A stretch of DNA of 60,000 nt from Liolophura sinensis (lineage: Eukaryota > Mollusca > Polyplacophora > Chitonida > Chitonidae). The position numbers and the translations under genes are program-made. The notes beneath the pieces were generated by a model. It had not been told where the DNA came from and did not search any database. It saw nothing but the letters and a program-made list of their open reading frames with translations. The stretch spans positions 35,160,191-35,220,190 of the forward strand of contig NC_088302.1 of the NCBI RefSeq assembly GCF_032854445.1, written 5' to 3'. This document shows positions 50,165 to 60,000 of this stretch, piece after piece. Each line of letters starts with the position of its first letter. The first letter of the stretch is position 1.

Positions 50165-50904
50165 TATTTTTCTCTTATACCATGGTGTTCAGTTTAATGT
50201 AGAGCAAACCGGAAAGGCCCGAGCATGTCTATTGGCAAACTTTCCTAAATATGGCATACGTCCTGTTGCTGGAAGACAAGCGGTTTCCATCGAACTTCAT
50301 GTAAGATTACACGATAAATGTTCTGCCCTAAATTCGAGTTTAAGCCACGTCTTGGGAAAACCCATCGATTGAAAGCGACCTTCAAACCACGACCAACTTT
50401 CGTTCTTCCTTTCCTACGTGTGAAGAAAGATAATGTGTCTGTAATGCATAACTTAATGCATGTGCACAGCTGAATTAAGCTATACTTCCTCAAGATAGGC
50501 CACACCTGTTAGAGTGGAGAGAGTGAAAGAAAAACATATTACAGCCGGAAGTTTTTTTTTCACAAAACATAACATAACTGAACGCATAAAGCATATTGAT
50601 CATTATACAGATATGCAATGAAAGGAAGATAATGCTGATATAATTTAATTACCTAAAGTTTAATCTAATATTCTCATATGAAAAAAGTAATATGGAGCAG
50701 ACCAATATATATACATGTATGTATATACACGGCTTGTCTGCTATCTTCTCACGTTATAGTCATAGGTCAGCTACTAATATAATCATGGGTTTTATTGTGC
50801 AATAACTATTATTGGGAAATGTGCATCTCTGTAAATGCCACACATACATATACGTCTATTAATATACATCACCTGGCTGATCATAACATATCATAACATA
50901 TCTC

Positions 50905-50910
<6 letters not shown>

Positions 50911-50953
<43 letters not shown>
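50911..50953. repeat. (TA)n microsatellite (second copy, shorter)
   Basis: Shortened counterpart of 19289-19366, uninterrupted. Just upstream, a tcataacata word is duplicated relative to the first copy. Confidence 0.95.
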
Positions 50954-50956
<3 letters not shown>

Positions 50957-51634
50957 GTGCATAGGAGGAAATAGCAAATTATGCACCTCGCAAGTGTATT
51001 ATGTTAAACCTCAATAAACCAGGTGAGATAAAAAAAACATCGACTTAATTAGTCAAATGTATAATGAGTGCAGTAAGACATTTTAAAATGTTAGGGTAAA
51101 TTGAAAAAATTTCGGCGTTACGTAAACGAAATACTTGGTAAAGAAGAATGAAGAGATTTCAAGATCTGAAAGAGTTTTTAAAAAGACAGAGAAAATAATA
51201 CGAAAAGTATACGATGTGAAAAGATAAATTTTGTACAAAATTTATGGTGATTAGCTCACTCACGGTTCTCTGTATAAAAACAAGTTAATGAATGGCGTAT
51301 AACATGCACGTTTGCATACTATGTTTATAATACAGTTTTTGACATCAGTTTTATTTATTTATTTATTTTATTTTTAGGCCTACGTGTGAAAAAAATACGT
51401 TACGTAAGTTTTCAACAGGGAACTATGCCACCAGGAAAGAGGAAATTAAATTGTTTTTAACAGACAAATTGTGTATGGCATGTTCAATTTACAGCTGCGC
51501 AGGAATTGACATTTAATTTCCTTCATCAGCTGTAAATTGTAATGTATGTCTAATTGCAAGCCTATATAAATGCTTTCCTGACGGAAATCGTTTGTCTATA
51601 GGGGAATTCCTGATAAACCAAACCGGACAGTCTT

Positions 51635-51770
51635 CAGATGAACGCGTGGTTAGGGTGGCCGGCCATGACTATGGTGACCAGGTTCCAAATCTGGGTCGGG
51701 CCTGACATTAGACTTTAAAACTGGCAAACTTTGTACTTTGTACTCAGAGTGTGGGGAGACGTGAAGCATC
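51635..51770 (+). mobile_element. Diverged SINE head, family B-like (second copy)
   Basis: Counterpart of 20095-20230. About 40 bases just upstream (20023-20064 in the first copy) are deleted here. Confidence 0.4.
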
Positions 51771-51779
51771 CCATGTAGC

Positions 51780-51989
51780 CCCGGGGTCACCAAGCAATCT
51801 TAGACTTAAGTCAAAATTTCAAATCAATTTAAAACTCTTATTTCTAATCTGACAAGGTCAAAATATTGCTTGACAGCGTAAATTCTGGATAAGTTATTGT
51901 ACAACAAATTTCAGTTACAATAACGGAAAGGATCATACAAAATTTAATGATTAAAGTTTTAACTTAAGTCTAAGATCGCTTCCTGACCC
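51780..51989. mobile_element. Foldback or MITE-like element (second copy)
   Basis: Counterpart of 20235-20450, five bases shorter in the right arm. Here the right arm reads cttaagtctaagatcg, a closer match to the left arm than in the first copy. Confidence 0.6.
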
Positions 51990-52919
51990 TGCAGTCAAGT
52001 GTTCTTGACACGTTGTTCCACTGAGACAGCACCGTAAATATATCGGTGTGGTATCATAACTTATGTAACATAGTGAAATGACTGAAACATCATTGAACAC
52101 GGCATTTGGCCCGCTATTCCTCACTATTCACAATAAAATAAAACAAGACAACTAAATTCAAATGAGATTCAACCTTAAAGGATGATAACGACTCGCAGTA
52201 CGTATAGTGGTATATACGATGGGGTTGTGTATGTCTGTGTTCTACCAGCAGTCATCACGCAAACAGATCTGAATCTTACGCGATGAATGCTGAGATAACT
52301 TGATGTCATACAGTTAATATTCCGTGTATGTACATTAATAAAATGAATGGCCACTCCACTGCATAGCTATGTTACAATCATCGCCTCGTGGTGATAAATA
52401 ATCCTGTTTATTTTTAGGTTACTTTGAGGATTTCTAATGCATTAAGTAAAAATGTGTCACATGCGCCTTGGGCAAAATAATTTGCTTCTTTTTTTTTTAA
52501 GCCTGTATGGTTGATGACAGGTGATGATGACTTGTAAACGGCTGTATATGTAAGGCAATTAAAAAACTTCAGGTATTTAAGCCGAGAAAATCGTCTGCTA
52601 TATATATCCAATTTTTTTTTTACAAAACACATGTCATTGAGAGTTCAATATTACGATTATATATTTAATAATTACAAAATTACCACGCCGAAAGTATGAT
52701 TATCATCATTATTGCAACTAGAAAATAAAGCATGTTGTCAGTCAACTAAACAACGGAACAGAAGGTGGATATATTGAGGGAAAGAGTTCTCTACAAATCT
52801 AAGCGCACAAAAAGTGCAACCACTATTGACTACCGACTGAAGTGTAGTCGAGCTTGAGATTTTTTTACACAGTTACATCTAATAAATTGCATTTAACATC
52901 TGTGCATTTTTAACTAATT

Positions 52920-54500
52920 CTGCATGCTTAAGCAATACTTCTAGGGGATGTAAGCAGTTACTTTTGAGTATTTACATTTAGACAGTTAGAATAAATGAGG
53001 TAATATTAAAATGGACCGGATTCACCGATTACATGTCACAATTTCCCAACCATTACAAGTACCGTCGTCGTTGCTCTAGTTTTACTCTCCATACTGATGT
53101 CTTTTGTGTTATTTTCCTGCATAAACCAGGATTCTGCTGGTGGACTATTAATCCCCGAAGCTTGGCCTCTTTCCATTGTGTTCATGTACATGTATACTAA
53201 ATGTGATGACAACGTCATTTGGAGTAATTCTAGACCGGTGGCGTCTAATAAATTAACCAGTTCTGCTAAAGCCGTGGTGCTAGGTAGCGTATAAGTTACT
53301 GCTTAAGTTACACAACTGTATTAAAGCTAAACTATGTGCAGTGCTGCCTCACTGGGCAGACATGCTGAAGACATCACACATGGCATCCCGTGCACCTACG
53401 CACAGTACACTGACACTAGGCCAACCAGCACGTGGCCTGTTGATTCCCTGATGTTGAACGCCCACCGCTCTCTTTTCAGTCTCTTTGTTTCTCCTTAGGC
53501 TGCGAAAATATTTTTCTCACTGCTTCAGTCTACCGACATGCAGAAAAGACCAGATATGACAACCCATCCAGTCGCAAGTATGCAGATGCCCAATGTGCCA
53601 ACAGTCTCTTATACTGTTCGCCAAGTATTAAGATTGCTAATTTTCAAGATGACCCGATATGACCCAGCGAATGACCTCTAACAATCTCATAAATCACATC
53701 TCGCACAATCTCACTCACGTTTCGACCAGATGTGAACTTTTACCCAAATCCTTAACCCATCCTAAAATACTATGAATCATACAGCCATCGTTGAGACAGC
53801 TATGGAAACATTTTACACGGACAACTTGTTTCGCCTTGAAGTTCCAGTGAAGAATCATTTCTTTTGCAAAATTATTTTGAAATTTTGAAAATCGATTCTT
53901 CATTTGATTGGCCAAATCTGGAAGCAAAGACAGCCTGTCTAATGAAATGAACATTCAAATAAATAAATAAATAAACCTAATTATGCTTAAGCCACGGTGC
54001 TAGTAGGTATATAAGTTGCTTTCTTTTGAGTATTTGGGGAACAGTTTGAAGAAAGTCCTGACAAGAGACTGACAAGAGACCGGATTACATTAGCAAGGTG
54101 TGACAATTTATCACTTATCACACTGTCGTCGCTTCTCTGGTTTTTCTCCCCATATTATGGTCTTTCGTATTGTGTACATGCATAAACCAGGATTCTGCTG
54201 GTACAGTCCGCAATGCTTGGTCTCTTTCTTTTGTTTTTATATAAATGTTTATTAAATGTAGTGAAATTTGAATATCACAATTAATACCACTGCATTTTTT
54301 AACCTAACTCTGCATATCATGGTGTTACATTTTAAGCATTTACTCAACAGTTTGAATAAAACCATCACAGAGGTAAATTATCAGTAGGCCGGGTTTCACA
54401 TGTTATGTGTGACCATTTCATAACTATCACACAGTAGTTCCTGCTCTTTGCTGAAATGATTTGCATTTGTACTCTTTTCTGCTCGTGACCTAAAACATTA
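52920..54500 (+). repeat. Three diverged copies of a local repeat unit (second copy)
   Basis: Counterpart of 21380-22960 at offset +31540. There are no length differences in this whole interval, making it one of the best-conserved parts of the large duplication. Confidence 0.6.
53341..53495 (-). mobile_element. SINE fragment, family B body (second copy)
   Basis: Counterpart of 21801-21955, essentially identical. Confidence 0.65.
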
Positions 54501-54619
54501 AAAGAAATCTACCTGTTTATGGGCTAGGATGTCCATCTCGGGCAGATGGCCATCAAAACGGAACAAGTCTATAGCAATACCTCAGCCGCAAAACCTCATT
54601 AATAACATTTATATAATCG

Positions 54620-54753
54620 TAATGGTTGAAGGATTTCACTACGTGGATCACACAAGGATTCGAACTCTGGTCCCTGCAGCCGAAGTCCAGCGCTACCAAT
54701 TGAGCTAAAGGGAAATTCCCTGCTAGCTACTGATGGTATGAGCACTGGAAAGC
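54620..54753 (-). mobile_element. SINE head, family C, first module (second copy)
   Basis: Counterpart of 23080-23213. Two bases near its left end (ggatttcactacg) match the neighbouring module at 54867 rather than its own counterpart, which could be a small gene-conversion tract. Confidence 0.65.
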
Positions 54754-54866
54754 TGTTCCCATTACACTCCTCCCCACTTAAATCCTTTCCCTCTCCCAAG
54801 ACAAACCCACCTTCACAGGGCCAGAGCCTCACGCTTCTTGGAACCTGTTTGGTCAAGGCACCAGTG

Positions 54867-55000
54867 TAATGGTTGAAGGATTTCACTACGTGGGTCACAC
54901 GAGGACTCGAGCTCAGGTCTCTGCAGCCGAACTCCAGCGCTGTGCCAACTGAGCTAAAGCGAAATTCCGGCTAGCTACTGCTGGTATAAGCACTGGAAAG
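54867..55000 (-). mobile_element. SINE head, family C, second module (second copy)
   Basis: Counterpart of 23327-23460. Confidence 0.65.
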
Positions 55001-56580
55001 GTGATCGGTTACATAACATTCAGGGAAACATATATCAATAGTATTGTGGTATTTCGATGGGTACAGATTATGCCCCTCTTTTGACTGACATATGTTTGTT
55101 CTCGTACCAATACGACCACATGCCGAAATTATTAAAGTGTAATCTTCATCAGGTTCGACCTGTCTCATTCACTAAACGGTATACTGATGACCTGTCAGCT
55201 TTAAACAACCCATACTAGTATATGGCATAGATATATATCCAGCTCCGCTAGAAACTACAAACTCTCCAGATGATATGTCTGGGTTTATATTTGTACAATC
55301 ATAACGGTTTCCAGTCACGCCGACTTTACGACAAGAGGGGTATTTTCAGTTTTGACGTGGTAAATTATTTTTCATGGATAGCAATATACCGAGGGATCCT
55401 GCATTTTGGGGGTACATATCTTGATATGTAGAATTTTGTCCGATCCTGTGTGTGGTACACGTGTTGAATTCAATCAACGTCACAAACGTGCGTTTCAAGA
55501 TTATTTCATCAAACGTCTTCATTCTAAGTTCCACAGGTTTCACAATTGGTATAATTCTCTTGTAAGTTAATATATACAGAGTGTGAGATCATATGCTTCA
55601 AAATTGTGTCTTATTCCGCTTAACCCGAGACTAGGGCCTGTATATTCATCGAGTTGGACTAGATCGTCACGTTGGATATACGGACAGTTGCAGTCGATAT
55701 TGATTACGAACTATTTATATATGCATAATACCCGATCTGGAGACGGGTTTAATTCATTCGCCTGGAACAGTCCTCGCCTCTTTCCATCATCATGGAACGT
55801 TTATGCTGAGCTCTTAAGGAGACTGGCCTTAGGATTATTGAACCGGAACGTCCATTTTGATTGACGGGTGGTATACAAATGTCTTTTTTGACTTAAAGAT
55901 TCACATGAAGTGTTGAAAAGGTGACATATTCTAGGAAAACATAAATATGTGCGGTACATCGTTTTAAACATACACACCGTTTATCCATGGTGTATGCAAA
56001 ACCTTGTCCAGAAAAAAATTGTCCAGATTCATCTATAAGGTAAGGTTGGGGGGGGGGGGCGGAGATGATGGGACAAATGTTAGGTATCTAGATAAGCTGA
56101 CAGACATTACGTCTTCTGAAGAATAACGAAGCATTTCATCACAGAAAGTTTAGACCGAAGGTTACAACCTAACAAAGATAAGATGCTAAATCGGTAACGT
56201 ATATCTCCTATTTCACTGCTTGCCAGTGGCGCATTCATGTCCAAGATTGATCTTTTCATTCTTATCAGTGATCCCCAATGGTGAGCAACAAATCTCACCA
56301 CTTTTATTATGCATCGTTTCCTACACATATCGACCTGTAACCTCTAACACATCACAGTTATACGTACAATATGATCGATTTACAAGCCTCGGATATCGTA
56401 TGTTAACCTTCCAGGAAGAGTTGTGCCCCTTAGCTGTAACCTCTCGCGTTATCTATTGGGTCAAAAGTCTCCATTCCAGTGCGTTGAAAAGAAGGGCACA
56501 GGGAACCAAAAATGATTCTAATAAAAGTTCTCACACTCTGGTAAGATGGCATCATTGCTAAAAAAAGTTCTTATCCAGTC

Positions 56581-57601
56581 ATGCTCTGACTAAAATACAT
56601 GCACTTTACATACACGGTAAGGCATTGGTATGATATATGGCTTGTAGCTCTTCACACAGAAACTGGTCATATATTCTCACTGACTTTCCCGTTTTAAAAC
56701 TTCTTTTGGCATTCATTTTTGAGATAAACCACGTGGAGATTGTTAATTAGGCTAACGAGTCAGAGGCAGAATGCCTCGGAGGCTTGTCTATACGAACACG
56801 GGCTAACAGCATGCCACGTTCTCCGCCATGTCGATACGCTCTTCTGTTTTGGAGGAACAAACCAGACTGCTAGCAGAATGGTGATTAACCCGATTTTTAA
56901 TCCAGGTTACTGGATCTTAAAATAGAGAGAGCGGTGCCTTGGTGGTGGAGTGGTACATGCCCTCGACCTTGAACATGACAGCTGCATACCACTCACGGCT
57001 CAATGGAGAGTTCATTTCCACATATCAGCAATTTATTTTGTGTAATTTGGACCCAAAATCTTCCATGGACAAAGGTTCTTAAGGAAGTCTGAAATCTATA
57101 ATCTGAAAAATAGTAAACAAACAATCATAGTTGTTTTTTTTCTCTCCGCATTTCTCAGTACAGTAAAATTTCAACAGACATGTGTACCACACTACACAAT
57201 TTGGTAAACTATAAAGGATAGGCACACAAGCATGTGTATGCAAGGTACACATTAATGTACCTGAGTAAATTTGCTACAGTAAAGACAGGTATCTTGTGTA
57301 TGTTTTATACGCATCTCTTTTTAGACAATGGATAAACGGCGAAAAATACTGTATTTTTGTAAGCTGTAGGCATCCATGGCGTTCCACCAGTGTTCAAAGA
57401 AGCTAACATGATGTCAACCACTAAATTTCACACGGTTTCACATAGTTGTTTGTATCGTTATCATAAAGAAAACGTTACACTGATGTATATATGCGATGAA
57501 AAGACCAGTAAACATTGTAGAGGGGAAAAGTTTGATTTCTTATTATACAATTTTTCCAACTGAGTAAAATAGTTTTAAACCATCAGATTCTAAAGTGGTC
57601 T
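56581..57601. other. Sequence seen once; no gene recognised
   Basis: The second block continues here without a break. A possible diverged tRNA-like stretch (ggtggtggagtggtacatgc near 56942) is too weak to call. No domain or exon was recognised. Confidence 0.45.
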
Positions 57602-57842
57602 TGGGGCCTCCTTGGCTCAGTTGGTTAGCTCGCTAGAGCAGCGTAATGACCCAGGACCCTCTCATCAATGCGGTCGTTGTGAGTTCAAGTCCAGCTCATG
57701 TGGGAAGGTCTTCCAGCAACCTGCGGATGGTCGTGGGTTTCCCTCGACTCCCCCCCCCCCCTTTTCCTCCCACCATAACGCTGGCCGCCATCGTATCAGT
57801 AAAATATTCTTGAGTACGGCGTAAAACACCAATCAAATAAAG
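57602..57842 (+). mobile_element. Near full-length tRNA-derived SINE (family A)
   Basis: The 5' part is tRNA-like: an A-box region ggctcagttggttagctcgc near 57613 and a B-box region gtgagttcaagtcc near 57679. These are internal RNA polymerase III promoter elements. The body continues through a conserved segment with gtgggaaggtcttccagcaac, a C-run near 57751-57760, and ccaccataacgctggccgcc. It ends with ttgagtacggcgtaaaacac and caatcaaataaa. The other family A copies in the window are truncated relatives. I saw no clear target-site duplication. Confidence 0.85.
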
Positions 57843-57965
57843 TTAGTTATCAGCTAGTGTTTCCTTTGCCTTTAATGATCTGGGAGAGATATACCCGATG
57901 ACGACCTCTAGAGAAACACGTACGCCCAATGTTCTGCTTTATCTTACCTTAATTACTAAACCTCT

Positions 57966-58047
57966 TCTTCACAGCATTTCGTCGTCATATGACTGAAAAA
58001 TTGTTGAGTACGACGTTAAACCCCAAGCACTCACTCTTCACAGCATT
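57966..58047 (+). mobile_element. Second tail-only retroposon insertion with perfect target-site duplication
   Basis: The inserted piece is 56 bases (57979-58034): tcgtcgtcatatgactgaaa, aattgttgagtacgacgtta then aaccccaagcactcac. It is bracketed by a perfect 13-base direct repeat, tcttcacagcatt, at 57966-57978 and 58035-58047. Its 5' end falls within a base or two of that of the insertion at 25954-26014, in the other orientation. Confidence 0.88.
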
Positions 58048-58205
58048 AGTATTTATTTTAACCTGATTGTAATACACTGAATTTCAATTTAACTCTTCCA
58101 TATTGAAGGCAACTTGTGAATATTGGTTTTACTATAATTGCCGAATTGAAAAGATGTCATCTTTTACAATCACCGACCTAAATACAACACAAAATGATGG
58201 CACTC

Positions 58206-58880
58206 TTCTCTAACTATATCCACAACCTGATAGAAAGGTGTCTTGAACAAGACTTCTTTAACTATACTCACAGCCTGATGGAAAGATTCCTTCAACAAGA
58301 CTTGTCTAGCTATACTCATACCCTGATGGAAAGGTTCCTTCGACAAGACTTCTGTAACTATACTCATACTCTGATGGAAAGGTTGCTTCAACCAGACTTC
58401 TCTAACTATACTCATACCCTGATGGAAAGGTTGCTTCAACAAGACTTCTCTAACTATACTCATACCCTGATGGAAAAGTTCCTTCAACCAGGCTTCTCTA
58501 ACTATACTCATACCCTGATGGAAACGTTGCTTCAACAAGACTTCTCTAACTATACTCATACCCTGATGGAAAGGTTCCCTCAACAAGACTTCTCTAACTA
58601 TACTCATACCCTGATGGAAAGGTTGCTTCAACAAGACTTCTCTAACTATACTCATACCCTGATGGAAACGTTGCTTCAACAAGACTTCTCTAACTATACT
58701 CATACCCTGATGGAAAAGTTCCTTCAACCAGGCTTCTCTAACTATACTCATACCCTGATGGAAAAGTTCCTTTAACCAGGCTTCTCTAACTATACTCATA
58801 CCCTGATGGAAAGGTTGCTTCAACAAGACTTCTCTAACTATACTCATACCCTGATGGAAACGTTGCTTCAACAAGACTTA
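58206..58880 (+). repeat. 48-bp minisatellite, 14 units
   Basis: Fourteen in-register units of exactly 48 bp, with 'ctga' markers every 48 bases from 58227 to 58851. The core is ctctaactatactcatacc then ctgatggaaaggttgcttca acaagact. The first two or three units are the most diverged and the central ones nearly identical. As 48 is divisible by three, both strands are open: the plus strand encodes a 16-residue repeat (MERLLQQDFSNYTHTL-like) until a C-to-T change makes a TAA at 58773, and the minus strand is open throughout. A SINE-like tail follows directly at 58886. Confidence 0.95.
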
Positions 58881-58885
58881 TTCTT

Positions 58886-58922
58886 TGGCACGGCGTTAAA
58901 CAAGAGTGAAATAAATAATCAT
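58886..58922 (+). mobile_element. SINE 3' tail fragment after the 48-bp array
   Basis: The stretch ggcacggcgttaaacaagag followed by tgaaataaataat resembles the 3' end of the SINE family at 57602-57842. It touches the end of the minisatellite, so the array may have grown inside or beside an old SINE. Confidence 0.45.
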
Positions 58923-59448
58923 AGCATTCATTATTGGGAACAGTACTCGCTGATTTGGAATTTCTCGTTAATTCATTTGAGTTTCAAACAAGCCAGCTGT
59001 TCAACTGTAAAGAAAACTCGACAGACTGTGCTGGAAAATGCCATGTAATTCTTTTTAAATTATGCCGATTGCGCTGGTAAATCTTTCAACAGTTCAAAAA
59101 TAAAACAAAGTTAACATAGCTTTTCAAACACGTCTGCCAGAAGACGTCATAGGGGTCTGGGGTGATGACGACTTTTTCACTCCTGTCCAGATAATGTACT
59201 CCCCGCACGGTACTAAGAGTGAAGTCTTCAGGGGCAGATGGCCCTATGCACAGCCTACGGCCGTGACGTCAAGGGAACGAGGTGAAAAGAAAGAAGTGGC
59301 AGGAGTTCGATGATATACGTTAACACACCAACGCGTCGTTCTCTGGCGATGTGCATTCTATTACGGCTTATACCCCGTGAGAACGGGTCTCTTGCTCCTC
59401 CCAGAGGATACAAAAAGCGAACCCTCAGCTGACGAGTAGTACCAGGGT

Positions 59449-59781
59449 ATGAATTGTGGGCCTATCCTGACTGTAACACCTGGGCTGCTTAGAAACAAAC
59501 CGCGCGTTCTCTTTCACAAACTGACTATTCAATTATCCAGCACAAGTTTAATATGTCAGCCGCCAGTCTTTACAATTGTCAGCAGTAAAACAGGCGCTGG
59601 TTCTAAACAAGCCGACATCAGCAACTATAGTAAGTCATACTGCGTCAGGGACGAAGGTGCTCTGTACAACGATTGTTTGGAAGAGGAAATGCCAATACGT
59701 CTTAGGATGCCAATGAATCATTTCCCTAGGTTACGTAACATTGCATGCCTTAAGGATGATCACCGGGGTGGGGCACACTGA
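59449..59781 (+). CDS. Weak candidate coding region, unrecognised
   Basis: An open frame of 110 codons starts in a locally GC-richer region. A TATA-like GATACAAAAAG lies about 40 bases upstream near 59407, and two CRE-like gacgtca cores are further upstream near 59144 and 59265. A possible donor, TATA|GTAAGT, occurs inside the frame near 59630, so the true exon could end there. I see no signal peptide, membrane segment or known domain. Chance is a serious alternative. Confidence 0.15.
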   Translation: MNCGPILTVTPGLLRNKPRVLFHKLTIQLSSTSLICQPPVFTIVSSKTGAGSKQADISNYSKSYCVRDEGALYNDCLEEEMPIRLRMPMNHFPRLRNIACLKDDHRGGAH

Positions 59782-60000
59782 TAGATCAGGGCATGCCATG
59801 GAACTTGTGTACACAAAACCACCCAAAACTGTCAAAGCAATGTACTGCACAAACGTTTCCCATAGTTACTCCATCAACAAGAACGACCAGCCGTTGGCAT
59901 CTTGAATCACACAAGAATGCGTTCCTTCATGTATACCCTTTGAATTCAAAAGCACTTTCCGATTTTAACTGACTTTTTCTTTAAAGGAAACAATTCATTC

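Larger units (their letters stand above)
31073..56580 (+). repeat. Large duplicated block, second copy
   Basis: This is the second copy of bases 1-25051. It begins within ordinary sequence at 31073 only because the first copy is cut by the window edge; the true left limit of homology cannot be seen. On the right it runs past the point where the first copy hits the gap and continues into sequence not seen elsewhere in the window. It differs by scattered substitutions, many one-base insertions and deletions, longer G and C runs, and several larger indels. Where an element in this block has no entry of its own, the first-copy entry applies at the offset position. Confidence 0.97.

Noticed and set aside
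56942-57010. tRNA-like stretch
   Set aside because: The A-box resemblance is weak and no B box follows at the right distance.
57602-57690. tRNA gene at the head of the SINE
   Set aside because: It is tRNA-like only in its A and B boxes and continues into the SINE body and tail.
58170-58874. 234-codon minus-strand repeat protein
   Set aside because: The opposite strand is equally open, because the unit length is a multiple of three. There are no start, splice or signal features.
1-60000. rRNA genes, viral or bacterial gene clusters
   Set aside because: I saw no rRNA-like sequence, no compact gene blocks and no reverse transcriptase or transposase domain in any frame.

Overview
This window looks like nuclear DNA from an animal, most likely a mollusc or close relative. 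It is AT-rich (roughly 40% GC by eye) and has no long uninterrupted genes. It does have GT-AG style exon boundaries, tRNA-derived SINEs, MITE-like elements, minisatellites and long (TA)n runs. The mollusc placement is an inference from the SINE 3' tails (variants of 'ggcgtaaaacaccaatcaaa' and 'acgacgttaaacccc'), which I associate with bivalve and gastropod genomes.

The dominant structure is a duplication. Bases 1-25051 recur at 31073-56580 in the same orientation and order, at about 98% identity by eye. The first copy stops exactly at a run of exactly 200 N (25052-25251), while the second copy reads on into new sequence. That pattern fits two allelic contigs laid end to end (an unpurged haplotype duplication) better than a real tandem duplication. 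The second copy carries many extra one-base indels, so it is probably the less polished consensus, or else a decaying paralogue.

Layout: 1-25051 first copy; 25052-25251 gap; 25252-31072 sequence seen once here; 31073-56580 second copy; 56581-60000 sequence seen once, with a full SINE and a 48-bp minisatellite. The best protein-coding feature is a minus-strand exon at 10852-11964 (371 codons, ending at a strong splice donor). Its second copy at 41929-43042 differs by four substitutions, all silent, plus three one-base indels that break the frame. A smaller minus-strand candidate exon lies at 9661-9852. Two weak first-exon candidates lie at 28083 and 59449. Everything else I can support is repeat sequence.

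Comparing the copies gives a small view of variation: a 41-bp minisatellite with 15 versus 20 units, a 54-bp minisatellite with a clean 354-bp contraction, a roughly 650-bp SINE plus poly-G segment present in only one copy, and longer G/C runs in the second copy. Two very short tail-only retroposon insertions with perfect 13-15 bp target-site duplications lie outside the duplication. I see no convincing new biological system. The most useful results are the probable assembly duplication, the selection signature in the broken exon, and the tail-only mini-elements.
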